Position numbers and translations under genes: made by a program
Notes under the pieces: generated by a model
What the model saw: only the letters and a program-made list of their open reading frames with translations
The model's database searches: none
Told to the model about the DNA's origin: nothing
Part shown: positions 35,860 through 48,008 of the stretch, in pieces
Position numbering within the stretch: position 1 is the stretch's first letter
Layout of the letters: each line of letters begins with the position of its first letter
From: Rugalucina vietnamica
Taxonomy: Eukaryota > Mollusca > Bivalvia > Lucinida > Lucinidae
Direction of reading: 5' to 3'
Assembly: GCA_964017185.1 (NCBI GenBank)
Contig: OZ024872.1
Location: 59,389,817-59,453,816, forward strand
Length of the DNA: 64,000 bases

Positions 35860-37245
35860 AACCCTCATTAGTGACCCTTATAAACCGGCAACGAAAGCCA
35901 GACAGTTGTGCTGCAATTTCGAGATTTACGCAAGGGTAGTCTAAATCAAAGACAAATTCATGAACGAGGCCGAATAGTTACAATATTGTTTAAAATAATG
36001 TCTCTAAACATGTATGTTTTGAGTAGTCTGTATATTCTAACTGATCTCAAAGGACGAATCTGCACTATGGATTATGTACGTGGGGGGGTGGGGGGGGGCG
36101 TTTTAGGGCCGCCACATGGCACAACACAAGCTGTCGTAATAACAAATACAATATAAAATTAATTTGTGGAAGCAGTGTAAACCTTCAAAAGAAGAAAGAA
36201 TTGGCCATATTGTGCAATGTCGGGTTATGACCCCTATCAGTGACCCTAATAAACCGGCAAAGAAAGACGCCTAGATCTGTAACCTACGCAAGGGTAGTCT
36301 AAATCAAAGACAAATCCCCGAACGAGGCCAAATAGTAAAATATTGTTTAGACTATGTCTCTAACCATGTATGTTTTGAGTACTCTGAATATTCTAACTGA
36401 TCTCAAAGGAGGGAAAGAAAAAAAATAATCTGTACTATAGAACTGACAAAATCCACTGTTTTCCAAGGTTTTTCATTTTTTAGATTTTATTCATTCTATA
36501 GAACTGAGCCGCTTCGTTAGTGATGACTGAAACAGTCTTGAGCTCATGGTCACAGAACTCGATTATGTGCACCCAGTTCCCAGGACTCTTTGATACTGTT
36601 TTCTTTCCCTGGTAAATATCCAACATAAGGAGATTTCAAACCAAAACGAAAGTGTAGACAGGCGTGCAAGATGAGATTCTCTTAGCAGATGACATGTGAT
36701 GGGAAGGAATGCCAGCTAAGATATAAAATGTAGGAGACGTTAAAATATCATATGGCGATTGATTATGCCATTTCAATCAGCGGATAGAAAGTGAATTTTG
36801 CAATTGAGCGCTTGGCAAGCCATACAATGAAGTCACTATCACTGTGAATGAGAGCACAAACTCCAATGCGATGCGGTCACTGCCAGAATTGCGAAAGCAA
36901 GTGTGACGTTTGGGGAAAAATACTGAGACCCTTTAATGAAGCAGTGAACTTATTAATGAGAAAAAGGGGATGATCCAAACCGCGGTTTCGGCTGCTTAAC
37001 CCTCGTCTGTGACCCTTTAGTGTTGGCAACATGGAGTCTTTAAGAATTACTGTAATTTTGTAACTTTCAACAAGGTAGTCGATACCAAGACAAGTATCCA
37101 AATGAGGCCTTAAACGTTGGTTAGAAAACGAATCTATAACGATAATAATTTTCTGATTTCTCAGAACATCCTCGCTGATCTCAAAGGCCAAATGGGAAAT
37201 ATAATCAGCACTATCGATGATGCACGGAGAGACGTTTTAGTAATT
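35860..37245 (-). repeat. Three degenerate copies of dispersed retroposon R
   Basis: Copies run at about 35860-36125, 36225-36440 and 36925-37245, all with the R 3' end to the left. Shared text includes GTGACCCTT, GCAAGGGTAGTC, AATATTCTAACTGATCTCAAAGG and TTTTAGGGCCGCCACA. A G-rich run is at 36082-36098. No coding capacity. Confidence 0.55.
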
Positions 37246-37268
37246 GCAAATAAAAATAAAAATAAAAC

Positions 37269-37582
37269 TGAGATCCGCCAGTAATTTTATATTACTGATC
37301 GTTCCAAGGCAATACTTCTGTGGTGGTTCTTATTGTTTTATGTCTTGCAATTTAAAATGTTTGTGCTGTTGGCGCCTTATGTATGTTATCATATTTTTAG
37401 TTAAGTTTAGGTATCTGAGTGGCCACCTATTGGGAAAATAGCTGCTCATTCGGCTTACGAAATGTTTTCATGGTACATGTATAAGTACCTTATTGTTAGT
37501 TTGGTTTTTCTCGCCTCGGTTTTTGGAGTGGGAATCTTTCTGATTGCGCCTTTTCCTGATCGTTGCCTACTTGTACCTTTTT
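37269..37582 (+). mobile_element. Penelope-like fragment, copy 6 (3' end)
   Basis: About 310 bp of the family 3'UTR in plus orientation, ending at the shared terminus CGTTGCCTACTTGTACC. It directly follows an AATAAAACTGAGATCC piece of family R. Confidence 0.65.
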
Positions 37583-38746
37583 AAGAGAACATATTGATGT
37601 TAAAGGGGATGGGCCATACCTCAATGGCAACATGGGTACTGTACTAGAAGACACTTTGAAATTACATGTATATCAATGGAATCAAACTTGACCCCAAGCT
37701 GACAAAGTACAGGGATGCGGTCTTAAATGAGTGTAAGACCTGGATAATATACCTACGGCATGATAAGCGACGAAGTCCTTTAAATAATTCGTTTGATGCT
37801 TGATCAATTGGCTAGATTCCAGACACAGAAGTCTTCATGAAGACAGGAATGTTAAGCGCACATACGCTCTAAAAGTAAGCACTACTTAGATTGATGAAAG
37901 TATCATGTTCTATGAATGCCAGATCAGCAATTTCCAAAGTAAGTATTCAATGGCTAATATGGAGAAGCGCTTTCAATATGACCTGAAGAATCCCTAAAGC
38001 CTGTCTGAAGGATTTAAATATCCCGGCAGAGTATGCTGTGCAGGATCGAGTAAATATGATACTGCCTTATCAATAATTTATAGGTGCACTTCAGTTTTAA
38101 GAAAAGAGAATCTGTGAAGAGAATCTCTGCGAAGCAACGCGTACAGAACGCAAGATCGTGCAGTTAAAGGGTATTTATCAGATTTTCCAGTCTCAGCAGA
38201 AATTTTGTGAGATCAGTATTGCAACGTGGCGTTCGTTTTTCATTTCTTCATTTAGAGATAGACTAGTCTTAGATTTTGCAATTTTATTTTGAAAAGACAC
38301 TGATCTTAAACAACATTTTGACTTACCTTTGATCGTCTGTGATGTTGAACACTGTAGCTAGTATCTATTATGTGAGTGGTATCAAAGTTCTGACATCCTT
38401 TTATCATATGAGCCAATTGCGAGAAAGCCCATCTGACCAACCAAACTATGAACAGCTAAAACCTGTTGAAGTTTCGGCTATACGAATAGACTGGGTATTA
38501 CATTAAAATTAATAGAGAGCGATCAACCAGTGATGGCGTTGATTACGTTGCGCGATAGCATGAAAAAGGTAAGTGATGCCTCGTCGTGGCTTAAAGATGG
38601 GTAAGGGTAAAAAGGTAATGTCCCAATACCTCAAGAAATTTTAAACTATTTACAATCTTTATAAATATTATTGATGTCAATTAAATAAACACAAACATTA
38701 AGTTCACAAGGAAATTATCAGGTCTCATCTGGTTGATGATTAGAAT
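37583..38746. other. Intergenic, no gene seen
   Basis: No recognisable coding region or repeat. Confidence 0.4.
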
Positions 38747-38966
38747 TGAGCCTTCGCATGAGAAAACCAAACCAACAATCTGCATATGCGAAAACAAAGT
38801 CGCATTGCTGATCAGCGCCTTTGTTTTCGCCACACGGATAGTACGATTCCTCTTCCACTTATATCCAAAGTTTCAAGCTTCTAGCTATATTCTGTGACTG
38901 TACATCCCGGTTTGTGTCGGACCTAGTCGGAAACCCAAATTGTTGTTTTTCTCATGCACAGGCTCA
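38747..38966. mobile_element. TGAGCC MITE copy 4
   Basis: A 220-bp copy with TGAGCC and GGCTCA ends and the CTTTGTTTTCGCCA and CCCGGTTTGTGTCGGACC internal text. The central palindrome is shortened. Confidence 0.75.
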
Positions 38967-39639
38967 GCTGTCAAAAGGCTATCGTCGTTTGATCTCCAAC
39001 ACTGATAGTTCGTCTAACAACACTGACAAAGACCGTCATATTTTCTGGATGATATTTGTATATGAGTGGCTTATAACGCCAATCAAGCTTAACTCTAAGC
39101 TTTCGGCAAGTTATTTCTGATGGTTATCCTTTAAAGTTGCTAGATTTCTCTGCACTTTCTTTCTGCTTTATAGCTGCTCGATTCCATGCAAACTGCTTAA
39201 ATGACACTATGGAATTTTGTCGAAATGTAGGACTAGTAAGGAGCGAACACGCCAAATGCACGATAATATATAATATGATAATATGAAAGATAAGAATGGA
39301 TTTCGAGTCAGCCAATAAATTGAATCATAAAAGTGCATGACTATTTAACCAAAAATGCATAAGATTAACAAATGTAAAATATCTAATAAAAAGACAAACA
39401 AACACGAAACTACGGTTTTTAAAATGCATGAAGGATATGTAAGATGGACTTATCAAAATTATTTTGACATTGTGTATAGTGTTCGTACTCACTCCTGCTA
39501 AGATTTATCTCGGTCTTTTAGTATTTAATATAATGTTTATGGTAGTCAAGAGTAGACGGTCATTCCAATGAATAACAGAACTTTACACAAATAAACAGGA
39601 GACATGAAACTATAATAAATAAACATCCGCCACAACACA

Positions 39640-40330
39640 TTTAGAGTAAAAGTCAGGGAATCAGTCTATAACACCCTAGTCAGGCCCCAGTTGGAATATG
39701 CGTCTGCTGTAGTTGGAATATGCGTCTGCTGTATGGGACCCGCATACCAAAGACCATTATTCCAAAATTGAAATGGTCCAATGAAGGGCTGCTAACTGGA
39801 CATTTAGCAACTTTGATTGCAGGCCATCTGTAACCGAGTCTGAGATGTTAGATCAACTCGGCTGGAGAACATTGGAACACTGATTCTCACCTTTGTCTCT
39901 TTTATAACATTGTGTATGCTTTGGTAGCAGCCCCTCTCTCAGATTATGTGAAATATAACAACATAATCTCTAGATCTATACTGCCATCCCTGGAAGGGGG
40001 CGTATTTTCTGTATGCGGGGCTGACTATTTTATGGAAATTTATCAGATTTTAGGGTGTGATCAAAATACTAGGTATTTTTGGGTTGGTCCATCACACCAG
40101 GTATTTTTGTGGGGTGGGGGGTGGGGGGTAGAAGCTGGGACCGAGCCTTTGTATCATCCTTAAGACAAGTGTCCACATCAACAGATTTTACAAGTACATG
40201 TACTCATTCTTCCCCCCTTGCCGTTTATTCAAAGAAATGCCTGAGTCGTGTTTGCTTGCAGAGCTTGGATACCTTCAACGCTGCTATCTGTACTCGACCT
40301 TTATTCCTAAATAGCTTGTTTTGACCTGAT
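39640..40330 (+). mobile_element. LINE RT C-terminal fragment
   Basis: Forward-strand text FRVKVRESVYNTLVRPQLEYAS, then EMVQ, ANWTFSNFDC, MLDQLGWRTLEH, VAAPLSDYV, and near 40205 SSPLAVYSKKCLSRV. These follow the order of a jockey/CR1-type RT C-terminus. Frames shift several times, and about 140 bp of G-rich foreign DNA interrupts it (about 39995-40140). A 26-bp repeat (GGAATATGCGTCTGCTGTA) is duplicated at 39693-39735. Inactive. Confidence 0.65.
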
Positions 40331-41092
40331 TTAGCTACTCCATCTGTTTTTATCTATCAATATCACACTTCATTCATCCTTAATACTAACAGACCATGCG
40401 CAACCCTGCATAGACGGGTTGTAAATTCGCAAGCGGTCTTGGATGAGATCATTAAAGAAGGGGTGGTATTCCACAATGTCTTATAGACCTCGGGAATATT
40501 GATTTCATGACATCACTAATCAATATACACATATGTTGTGCACTGTGAGTTGTGGTATATCTTGGTGCTGCTTAAGTTGGTACTGGAGTCATTTTTTTTC
40601 TTAAGATAAACTTTAGCGGAGTTAATTGAGCTCAATCCTAGTAATGACAGGTCCTGTACATCAGCAGAGCAAATCAGCATATCCACTCTCAGTGTATCAT
40701 GCGTGATGAGGCCTTGTAATATTGACAGAGCTCGTTCTCTTTGTGTAAGTATTTCAAAAGGCCTGACCTGGATTACACATTTATGACATTTATAGGTGTG
40801 AAAATCTTACTAACCTGTGGCTAGTCGTACTTTAGGTTTCGTAAGAACAAATACAAATCAGTTCGCAGTTATCTACATTTATGTATTGCAAAAACCTTAT
40901 TTTTGTTTTCCAGTGTCAGACTGGTTTTAAATGTTGATGACCTACCCTTTGCATTTGAACTTATAGAGACCCCGCCATCAAAAGAACAATGGAAAAGACA
41001 GTAAAATCCAAAGTTCACCAGGCAGTTGAAAATCAATGGAGAAATGATGTTGAATCAAAATTCTCACTTACGTACCCGAAGCTGTAAAATGA
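40331..41092. other. Intergenic, no gene seen
   Basis: No coding region or recognisable repeat was seen. Confidence 0.4.
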
Positions 41093-41329
41093 GCCACCTC
41101 GTGGAAAAACCAGCAATGTGGTTTCCGACCAGGTTCGACACAAACCGATCTATAGATACAGTCACAGAAAAGAGCTAGAAGCTTGAAATTTCGGATTTAA
41201 GTAGAAGAGGAACTGTACTATCCGAGTAGCGAAAACAAAGGCGCTGATAAGCTTCGCAGTTACTGCGAAGCTGATCTGTGCCTTTGTTTTCGCCTAGGCA
41301 GATTGTTGGTTTTCCCATGTGGCGGCTCA
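41093..41329. mobile_element. TGAGCC MITE copy 3, complete
   Basis: A 237-bp copy with TGAGCCACCTCGTGG and mirrored CCCATGTGGCGGCTCA ends. The central palindrome GCTTCGCAGTTACTGCGAAGC is intact. Confidence 0.85.
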
Positions 41330-41562
41330 TATAAGTTTTGTTACCTCTTTGTAAAAATGTATTTGTGTGCTCATTAGAATCATCTAGCTTAGAACAATTT
41401 TCGGCTTTTAAACATGTATAAGCAAGATAAAAAAACTAGCTTTGATAATTAAGTTTGAAATTTCTACCAATTTAAGCTATTTTAGTATTTTGAGCAATTA
41501 AAATATCATGCTAAGAAGTATTGAGAATGAAAAGGTTTTTATCACACCAGGGCCTGTTTTCA

Positions 41563-43472
41563 TTTTTAGCTCACCTGAGCCGTTAGGCTCACAAGGTGAG
41601 CTTATAGGATGGCCATGATCCGGCGTCTGTCCGTCGTCCGTCCATCTGTCCACAATTTCAAAGATCTCCTCTTCTGAAACCGCTTGCCCAATCAAAGCAA
41701 AATTTTATATGAAACATTTATAGGAAGGGGGAACCAATGTATAAATAAATCATCCAGGTCACATGACCAAGATGGCCCCCACACCCATATATGGTAAAAA
41801 CCACTCAAATATCTTATTCTCCAGAACCGGTGAACTGATTTCAATGACACTTGGCATGAAGCATGTATGACTCAAGTACTACAATGTGTATATAAATCCT
41901 GACCCTGCGTTGACCTTGATCTATTTTACGGTAAGGTCAATTTTGGAAACATTGGCTTTTACATGGAAAAAAGTGAAAACCGTGGAGTTTTTGAAAACTA
42001 TTGCAGCCTGAGACCTGAAAAGTGACTAATGGATTAGATGAAGGTATGTGATTAATTTAGGTCATCTCTTGACCTTTGCCGGTCTGTCGTCCATACACAC
42101 TTTTCAAAGGATCTTCTTCTCTGAAACCACTTAGCCAGTCAAAGCCAAATTTTATATGAAGCATCTATAGGAAGTGGGAACCAATGTATATATAAATAAT
42201 CTAAGTCACATGACCAAGATGGCTGCCATGCCCATAAATGGTGAAAACCCTTCAAACATCTTCTCCAGAACCGGTGAACCAATTTCAAAGAAACTGCATG
42301 AAGTATGGATGACTCAAGTACAACAATGTATATATAAATCATGACCCTGTGATGACCTTGACCTATTTTACGGCAAGGTCAACTTAGGTCGCCAATGCAT
42401 TTGAATGGGGAAAACTTTTAAAATGTCATTTAAAGTGAAAGTCTTGCAGGAGATGGGCAGTAGGACTGAATATTAGTGATTCTGAAAAAAGGACCCCAGG
42501 GGCTCATATGCCCCCAACTCGGGGCAATATACATGTATATCTCCATAATATTCAAACATCTTCTCCTCTGAAACCGCTTGGTCAATCAAGGCCAAATTTT
42601 ATGTGAAGCATCTATAGGAAGGGGTAACCAATGTGTATATAAATAATCCAGGTCACATGACCAAGATGGCCGCCATGCCCATATATGGTAAAAACCCTAC
42701 AAAAATCTTCATCTCCGGAACGGGTGGACCGATTTCAACGGAACTTGGCCTGAAGTATGGATGACTCAAGTTCTTTAATGTGTATATAAATCATGACCCT
42801 GTGATGACCTTGACATATTTTACGACAAGGTCAACATAGGTCGCCAATGCATTTAATGGGGATAAACTTTTTAAAAAGTCATTTGAGGTGAAAATCTTGC
42901 AGGAAATTGGCAGTAGGACTGAATATAAATGATTTTGAGAAAAAAAATGGACTCAAGGGCTCATATGCCCCCACCGCGGGGCAATATACATGTATATTAC
43001 CATAATATTCAAACATCTCCTCTGAAACCACTTGGCCAATTAAAACCAAATTTTATGTGAAGCATCTATTATACATACATGTGATGAAGTTGAAATAGGA
43101 ATCAGGGACATTTTTCTTTCATTTTAGGGAGATTTTTGAAAAATGTATAAAATATATAGGACAATTCTTGGTTCATTTCCATAAAAAAAGTATATTTTAG
43201 ACAAATTTCTGGCCATTTTACGGCTCATTTCCTGGAGTCTCCCTGCTGATGAGGGAGGTATCACATGTATGGTTATAGGATTGGGGAACCAATGTATATA
43301 TTAATAATCTAGGTCACATGACCAAGATGGCCACCATGCCCATATATGGTAAAAACCCTTCAAAAATCTTATTCTCTAAAGCATCTATAGGAAGAGGGAA
43401 TCAATGCATATATAAATAATGCAGGTCACATGACCAAGATGGCCGCCATGTACATGTACATGTACTACAATG
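41563..43472 (-). mobile_element. pearl-like element copy 3, inverted
   Basis: Reading the minus strand it ends in the hairpin at 41602-41568, preceded by a GGAC/ACGG run (41620-41650). The 460-bp core repeats lie in 41690-43460. It lacks the left terminal palindrome and abuts a MITE fragment at 43476. It belongs to the same family as 81-2408. Confidence 0.7.
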
Positions 43473-43475
43473 TGT

Positions 43476-43530
43476 TCTGTGCCTTTGTTTTCGCCTATGC
43501 AGATTGTTGGTTTTCCCATGAGGCGGCTCA
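43476..43530. mobile_element. TGAGCC MITE copy 6, end fragment
   Basis: Only the terminal about 55 bp is left: CTTTGTTTTCGCCTATGCAG through CATGAGGCGGCTCA. Confidence 0.7.
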
Positions 43531-43546
43531 AATGTAAAGTACACCA

Positions 43547-43761
43547 GGGCCCAGTTGTTCAAAAATAACGATGTCGTTAGTTAAATTTCAAATGGCAACA
43601 TTACGAATACACAATTATTTTTGATGGAACAAATGTGAGAATCCTTTGCATTACCAATGATTCTCATATTAGCAGTGTATTTGCTTTTGAAGTCGGTAAA
43701 TAGTTAACAGAGGGCTTCACGACAACGTTAAGCAAACTAAGTTTTGAACAACTTAGCCCAG
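43547..43761. mobile_element. GGGCCCAGTTGTTCAAAA MITE, copy 1
   Basis: Inverted ends GGGCCCAGTTGTTCAAAA and TTTTGAACAACTTAGCCCAG enclose a core with GAATCCTTTGCATT. It is homologous to 47300-47546. Confidence 0.75.
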
Positions 43762-43778
43762 ATGCATGCAGCCGTTTG

Positions 43779-43809
<31 letters not shown>
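43779..43809 (+). repeat. Poly-A run of about 30 bases
   Basis: An uninterrupted A tract just after the MITE. No retrocopy body is seen upstream of it. Confidence 0.9.
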
Positions 43810-43929
43810 ATACATAATGTACATAATGATAGACGAGCTGAAATTAAGGCAATGTACTGACTGGGACATACGACGTACATATTGCAGTATGTCTATCTCT
43901 CATATACTGAGTCGATCAATTTCTTTTTT

Positions 43930-44285
43930 GTATCTCGGCTGGTGTTGTGCTGTGTGGCGGCCCTAAAAAGTCTCCCCGTACATCAGTACAGGTTATATTT
44001 TCTTTCTGCTCCTTTGAGATCAGCGAAGATATTCTGAGAAATCAGAAACTTATTATCGGTCAAGATCCATTTTCTAGCCAATGTTTCATATATTTGGTCC
44101 CATTTAGATAATACTAGTCTTTGTATCAACTACCCTGTTGAAAGTTGCAAAATTTCAGTAATTTTCTTTGGCTCCAAAGGATCACTGACGAGACTTTAAT
44201 AGTCGAAACCGCGGTATGGTCCATTCCCTTTCTCATCAATTTGTTCACTGCTCTTAAAGGATCTCAGTTTTAATTTTATTTTCTG
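43930..44285 (+). repeat. Dispersed retroposon R, most complete copy
   Basis: It starts near GTGTTGTGCTGTGTGGCGGCC, runs through GCTCCTTTGAGATCAGCG and CTGACGAGACTTTAATAGTCG, and ends GGATCTCAGTTTTAATTTTATT. Other copies end in (TTTTA)n at the same side, so this is the 3' end of a retroposed unit of about 350 bp. I see no RNA polymerase III boxes and no ORF. It may be a SINE of unknown head or the tail of a LINE. Confidence 0.55.
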
Positions 44286-44737
44286 ATGATCATCTTAGGT
44301 TTGGGGTAGGTGCTAAATTTTGAATTTAGCAACATGGGAAGAACATTCGGGATGGGCTATTCAATTATTTACAAGAAGCTAAACAGAGGCATACTAAGAC
44401 TGGTACCTCTGAACACCTGATCTAATAAGAGCCTTGAATTCTTAAGCAGCCTTTGATGAGACCACTGAAGCGGGTAAAGGGATAGTCCTAGGGAAAAAAA
44501 GAATTCTTCAGAGCATCACTATATGCCACATATCTTTGTATTGTGAATCATGAGGTGCCCTGGTCTAATAGGGCAAAATTTTATCAATATAATGTTAGTC
44601 CAATATATGCCAGCTTTGTAAAAAAAATCCTGAAACTAGAGAGCATTTCTTAACCAGTTGTGAAACTCTACAGAACATTAGGTCAGTGTGTCTCGGTAAA
44701 ATAAGATCTCTGTGACAAGATAAACAATCTACTGGAC
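44286..44737. other. Intergenic, no gene seen
   Basis: A weak LINE-like C-terminal cysteine pattern may lie near 44600-44660 (CQLCKKNPETREHFLTSCETL on the plus strand); no frame extends it. Confidence 0.35.
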
Positions 44738-45152
44738 GATCCATTGACTAGTTAGAGATTCACCACGAGGACCGAACAACTAATAAATGCTGTGAACCAC
44801 TGTAGAATCTGAGGGTGAGGCTAGGTACCTGGAAAATCGCTTTAAGCCCGACAGTAATTTTATATTACTGATCAGTCCAAGGCGATACTTTGTGGTGGTT
44901 CTGATTGTTTTATGTCTTGGTGTTTAATTTTTTGTGCTGTTGGCGCCTTATGTATGTTTTCATATTTTTAGTTAAGTTTAGGTAATTGAGTAGCCACCGA
45001 TTGGGAAAATAGCTGCTCATTCGGCCTACAATATGTTTTCATGGTATAAGTACCTGATTGTAGATTTAGTGTTTTCCTACCTCGGTTTTTGGAGTAGGAA
45101 TCCTTTTCTGATTGCACCTTTACCTGATCGTTGCCTACTTGTACCTTTTCAG
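44738..45152 (+). mobile_element. Penelope-like fragment, copy 7 (3'UTR)
   Basis: About 415 bp of the family 3'UTR in plus orientation, from GATTCACCACGAGGACCG to the shared terminus GTTGCCTACTTGTACC. Confidence 0.65.
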
Positions 45153-46230
45153 TTATACGTACTAACCCCGGGAGCTAATTTGACCTATCTTACAACCCCC
45201 TCCCCCAGACAATTTTTCATGGGTGCCAAATCATTCATTGTGACCCAAGAAATGAAAAGAATGTTTGTCCTCAAAGAAAAACTTGCTTGCACTATGAGAA
45301 AATGCATGGTTTCCATGGCAACTGTTAACGTGATTCTTAAGTATGGAGGTGTACATACAAAATTGGTCATATCTCCGCTATTACTTATCTTAGACCATTG
45401 AACTTGGTCTCATTCTAAAGCTGAGACATTGCAAGTAGTACAAGTAGTACAAGTAGTACCAGATATCTAATTAACATATTCATGAATTTTAAATGAAATG
45501 TCGAAAATCGAGGAAAAAACGAGGGATAATCTATAGCAAATGCAAGGTTTTGGATGGGTTATAAGATCTATCTTGTATCCATGAAAACAACTTTCATGGC
45601 TGCCAGTGTGGTCAGAGGGACCATCTTAATGCCATAAAATATTGTCCTCAGCAATGAACACATTTGCATGATATAAAATTACACAGTTTCTACACCCACA
45701 CCCTAGTGTGATTCTAGCATGCTCTAGAATACTATAATTGGTCTGATAGTGATGCATCGACTTAGCAATTTAACCATAATACCTATTATTAAAATCATTG
45801 ATTTTGCTTCTTCATGAAAATTAATGAAACACACAAGAAATCGGAGAAAAGTCTTGGATACAATAGGGGTGTACGTACAAAATCACTTGTACCAGAGCTG
45901 TTAATAAACCCTGGATGCTGAAATAAGTATCAAATGAATGCTATGGTTAGGTTCTATGACACCAAAGTCTCATATAAGAATGATCTTATTTTCAATTTCA
46001 TGAATTTTAATGAAACTTTCATAAACAGGAATGAAAAAGTTGAAAATTAAACTAGTATTCCTCCAAAATGACGTGTTTCTCGGCAGCCAAAATCCCTAAC
46101 ATGCTGAAAATGGCATCAAATGGTTGCTAGGGCAATATTATACCATCCTGTACTACAATATATATGTCATTCAATTCTTTATTTTATGCCTTTCGAATTT
46201 AGGGGAAAATTACTGAAAAAATTAGGCGGT

Positions 46231-47299
46231 CTAGCTCTCTAGGTCTAACGGTATTTTACATGTGAATAAATGTTTCAATGTAGATACTGGAGTATCATAA
46301 TTTTGCGTGTTATACAAGCAATCTGGTGAATAAACATGCATAGTTCCTGGGTTACGGAATTGTGGTAGATTATTTGCAATTTAATGTGGTGACGTACATG
46401 TCTGCAGGAGATTTCATTTTGATAAATTACGATGTTATCAGTTATTCAGTTGTTAAGACACAGATGCTTTCGTTGTAGGCCCTGTCGGGTTATACCCTGT
46501 CGAGTTATTGGTAATGCCCTGTTGGTATATTTGGACATGTCAAAAGTAACAGGTTAGTCCTTGGAACCAGTGATTGACATCCGTGAATCCGTGGGGCGAT
46601 CTTTAAGACACGGAATTGGGAAAGACGTAACACGGGAAACGTTCGATGGGAAAGGACTCGTGACCGGAAGTATGGGACAATGCCTACTAGGAAATGACGT
46701 AAAAATGGAACTGGGGAAAGTAACGAGGAAAGACTGAAGTAAATCAAGAGTTTGGCGGACTTTTGGGGACATTCAATAATGGAAGTGACTTTCTTCATTT
46801 GTTTTTTTTTATTCTATTTTTTCTTCTTTCTTTACTTCTGACTATATCACTCATGGTAAATAACTAAATTCATCAAAATTTAAAGTTGTAGTAAACAGAA
46901 CCCTCTAACATGTTATTGCTTATCTAAACGCAAGAAGCGAATACCCTTGGTCATTCGGTATATGATAAACCATTATATCCTCTGGCTTGATATTATATGT
47001 GAAGCTAGTCCGTGACAGTAATATTAACAGAAAATTGAAGTTTGTGCTCCAACAAAATTTATTGAATCTTGGTTGCCAGCAAGCACACCTTATACGTATA
47101 TCTGAATGCATGGCAATACAACATTATTTTAGCTATTTATTGATGTCATTTTGAGTTCTCTACAGCCATTAGTAGTTGTGATATGAGCGATTTTGTTGGT
47201 GTATGCCCTTCATTTTCGTTGATTTTTCACTTATAAATAGCCTATTTTTTAAATTTCATTAATATCTATCCAATGGAAATAGCTGATGATTTAAATATC
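46231..47299. other. Loop of the inverted repeat, no gene seen
   Basis: A 97-residue frame on the minus strand (46798-46505) is present, but it has no recognisable feature. Confidence 0.4.
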
Positions 47300-47546
47300 T
47301 GGACCCAGTTGTTCAAAGCATCGTTAGCTTAACGATATCGTTAAGACATAAATTTGTTAAGCAAATATCAGCTAAAGTAACAAATGCACTGTTATTTTTT
47401 GTTGAAAAAATGTCAGAATCCTTTGCAGTGCAAAGGATTCTCAAATTTTTTCAACAAAAAATACGAGTGTATTTGTAATATTAATGTTTAAAATTTTAAC
47501 GAAACGTTAACTAACGACGTCGTTAGTTTTGAACAACTGGGCCCAG
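47300..47546. mobile_element. GGGCCCAGTTGTTCAAAA MITE, copy 2
   Basis: Inverted ends (GGACCCAGTTGTTCAAAG and TTTTGAACAACTGGGCCC). The interior has a near-perfect hairpin TTTTTTGTTGAAAAAATGTCAG..CCTTTGCA mirrored at 47412-47465. Confidence 0.75.
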
Positions 47547-47754
47547 ATTATAAGGTTATAGAACATTGTCCTAGCAATAATTTGATACCAATTATAGCTC
47601 TCTATGTCCTGCATGTGATTTTCTATGTATATCGCCTTAATATTTCCGTAATTTTCCCCTAAATTCGAAATGTTTAGTTAATACGCATAATACAAAAACA
47701 ATCAAATAACTTATATATGCCCTATGAATCATTTGAGGCCATTTTAATAAAAAC

Positions 47755-48008
47755 AAAACTGAGATCCTTTAAGAGCAGTGAGCATATTTTCGAGAAAGGT
47801 GATGGGCCATACCGCGGTTTCGGCCATTCAAGCCTCGTCAGTGACCCTTTAGATTTGGCAACATGGAGCCAAAGAGAGTTACAATAATTCCTGAAAATTT
47901 AAGCAGGCTAGTCGACACAAAGACTATTATAATCAAAATGGGGCCAAATTTATTGAACGTTGGTTAGAATATGAATTTAAACCGATAATAATTTTCTGAT
48001 TTCTCAAA
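47755..48008 (-). repeat. Dispersed retroposon R copy in the right arm
   Basis: Starts AAAACTGAGATCCTTTAAGAGC (the R 3' end, minus orientation) and runs to TTTCTGATTTCTCAAAATA. It is absent from the matching place of the left arm, so it inserted after the arms formed. Confidence 0.65.

Noticed and set aside
46505-46798. Overlapping minus-strand frames of 72 and 97 residues
   Set aside because: No recognisable domain, no splice or start context, and located in the loop of a repeat.
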